Shown here: positions 7,648 through 7,806 of the stretch, piece after piece
Layout: each line of letters begins with the position of its first letter
Numbering within the stretch: the first letter of the stretch is position 1
Assembly (NCBI GenBank): GCA_025965755.1
Contig: JAOPWI010000084.1
Coordinates: 1 to 7,806, forward strand
DNA length: 7,806 nucleotides
Direction: 5' to 3'
Origin: Frankiales bacterium
GTDB taxonomy: Bacteria; Actinomycetota; Actinomycetes; Mycobacteriales; SCTD01
Notes under the pieces: generated by a model
The model's database searches: none
What the model saw: the letters and a program-made list of their open reading frames with translations, nothing else
Told to the model about the DNA's origin: nothing
Program-made: the position numbers and the translations under genes

Positions 7648-7806
7648 ACCCTTTAGCCGGCGCAGTGCGGTGGTAGAAAATCCAGAGGATCTGCCGAATC
7701 GCTGGACAGGTGCACAAACCAATTCCGCGATTGCCCGCCTGAGTTTGGACTCAGGGGCTGTTTCGAGCAATAACGACCCCGCCAGGAGAGCCGCGTCCGC
7801 CGCGGC
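7645..7806 (-). CDS. Possible C-terminal tail of an upstream gene (53 codons, open at window edge)
   Basis: Reading leftward from the window edge, one minus-strand frame stays open for 53 codons and stops at TAG (7647-7645), 59 bases before the gdh ATG. The peptide includes ESKLRRAIAELVCAPVQRFG and ends TTALRRLKG, which is plausible protein. About 20 of the 53 codons end in A or T, a weaker codon bias than in the neighbouring gdh, and a frame this short can be open by chance at this GC. No family is recognised. If real, gdh could be the downstream member of an operon; if not, this stretch is an ordinary intergenic region. Confidence 0.2.
   Translation of the reverse strand, partial: AAADAALLAGSLLLETAPESKLRRAIAELVCAPVQRFGRSSGFSTTALRRLKG
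7738..7755. repeat. Perfect 7-bp hairpin upstream of gdh
   Basis: CCTGAGT, loop TTGG, ACTCAGG: an 18-base perfect inverted repeat. On the plus strand it is followed within a few bases by a short GTTT, so it could be a weak terminator or an operator. It sits inside the possible 53-codon open frame on the minus strand, and the two interpretations compete. It was checked as a tRNA anticodon arm and does not fit. Confidence 0.35.

Noticed and set aside
7784..7788. AGGAG on the plus strand near the right edge, possible ribosome binding site of a divergent gene
   Set aside because: No start codon follows within the remaining 18 bases, so a gene cannot be supported from this window.
7684..7790. tRNA-like signals around TTTCGAGC at 7760-7767 and the stem at 7738-7755
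   Set aside because: The bases flanking the T-loop-like string do not form a 5-bp T stem, the hairpin loop is not 7 bases in an anticodon-arm setting, and no acceptor stem pairs.

Overview
The window holds two large convergent genes and one intergenic region. Base composition and protein content point to a high-GC actinobacterium. On the right, a minus-strand gene (7585 down to 2735) encodes the large, roughly 180-kDa-class NAD-dependent glutamate dehydrogenase. On the left, a plus-strand frame that is already open at base 2 runs to a TGA at 2648-2650 and encodes the C-terminal part (at least 861 residues) of a large beta-rich protein with no named family that I can assign.

Layout: 2-2650 is the partial plus-strand CDS. 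2651-2734 is an 84-base convergent intergenic gap with only weak hairpins. 2735-7585 is the glutamate dehydrogenase, with an ATG start and a GGAGG ribosome binding site at 7595-7599. 7600-7806 is the upstream/leader region, with a candidate -10 element, two perfect small hairpins and possibly the last 53 codons of an upstream minus-strand gene.

The most notable observation is that the glutamate dehydrogenase looks like a chimera. Its C-terminal third (about 2735-4660) and the plus-strand neighbour have very high GC (hand-counted 60-base lines give 72-77%) and almost only G/C-ending codons. Its N-terminal part and upstream region (about 4790-7700) are clearly lower (55-67%) and use many A/T-ending codons. 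From memory, the N-terminal protein sequence resembles Arthrobacter-type (Micrococcaceae) enzymes. The switch falls inside one of the most conserved blocks of the catalytic domain, between the glutamate-binding lysine and the NAD-binding glycine motif, and the reading frame is kept. This could be a real in-gene homologous recombination (a hybrid enzyme) or an assembly chimera of two actinobacterial genomes. From one window the artefact explanation cannot be excluded and should be tested first.

Functionally, the dehydrogenase links amino-acid nitrogen to the TCA cycle (glutamate to 2-oxoglutarate plus ammonium). Nothing in the sequence ties the plus-strand protein to that pathway: the two genes are merely tail to tail. 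I saw no RNA gene, CRISPR array, insertion sequence or phage gene.
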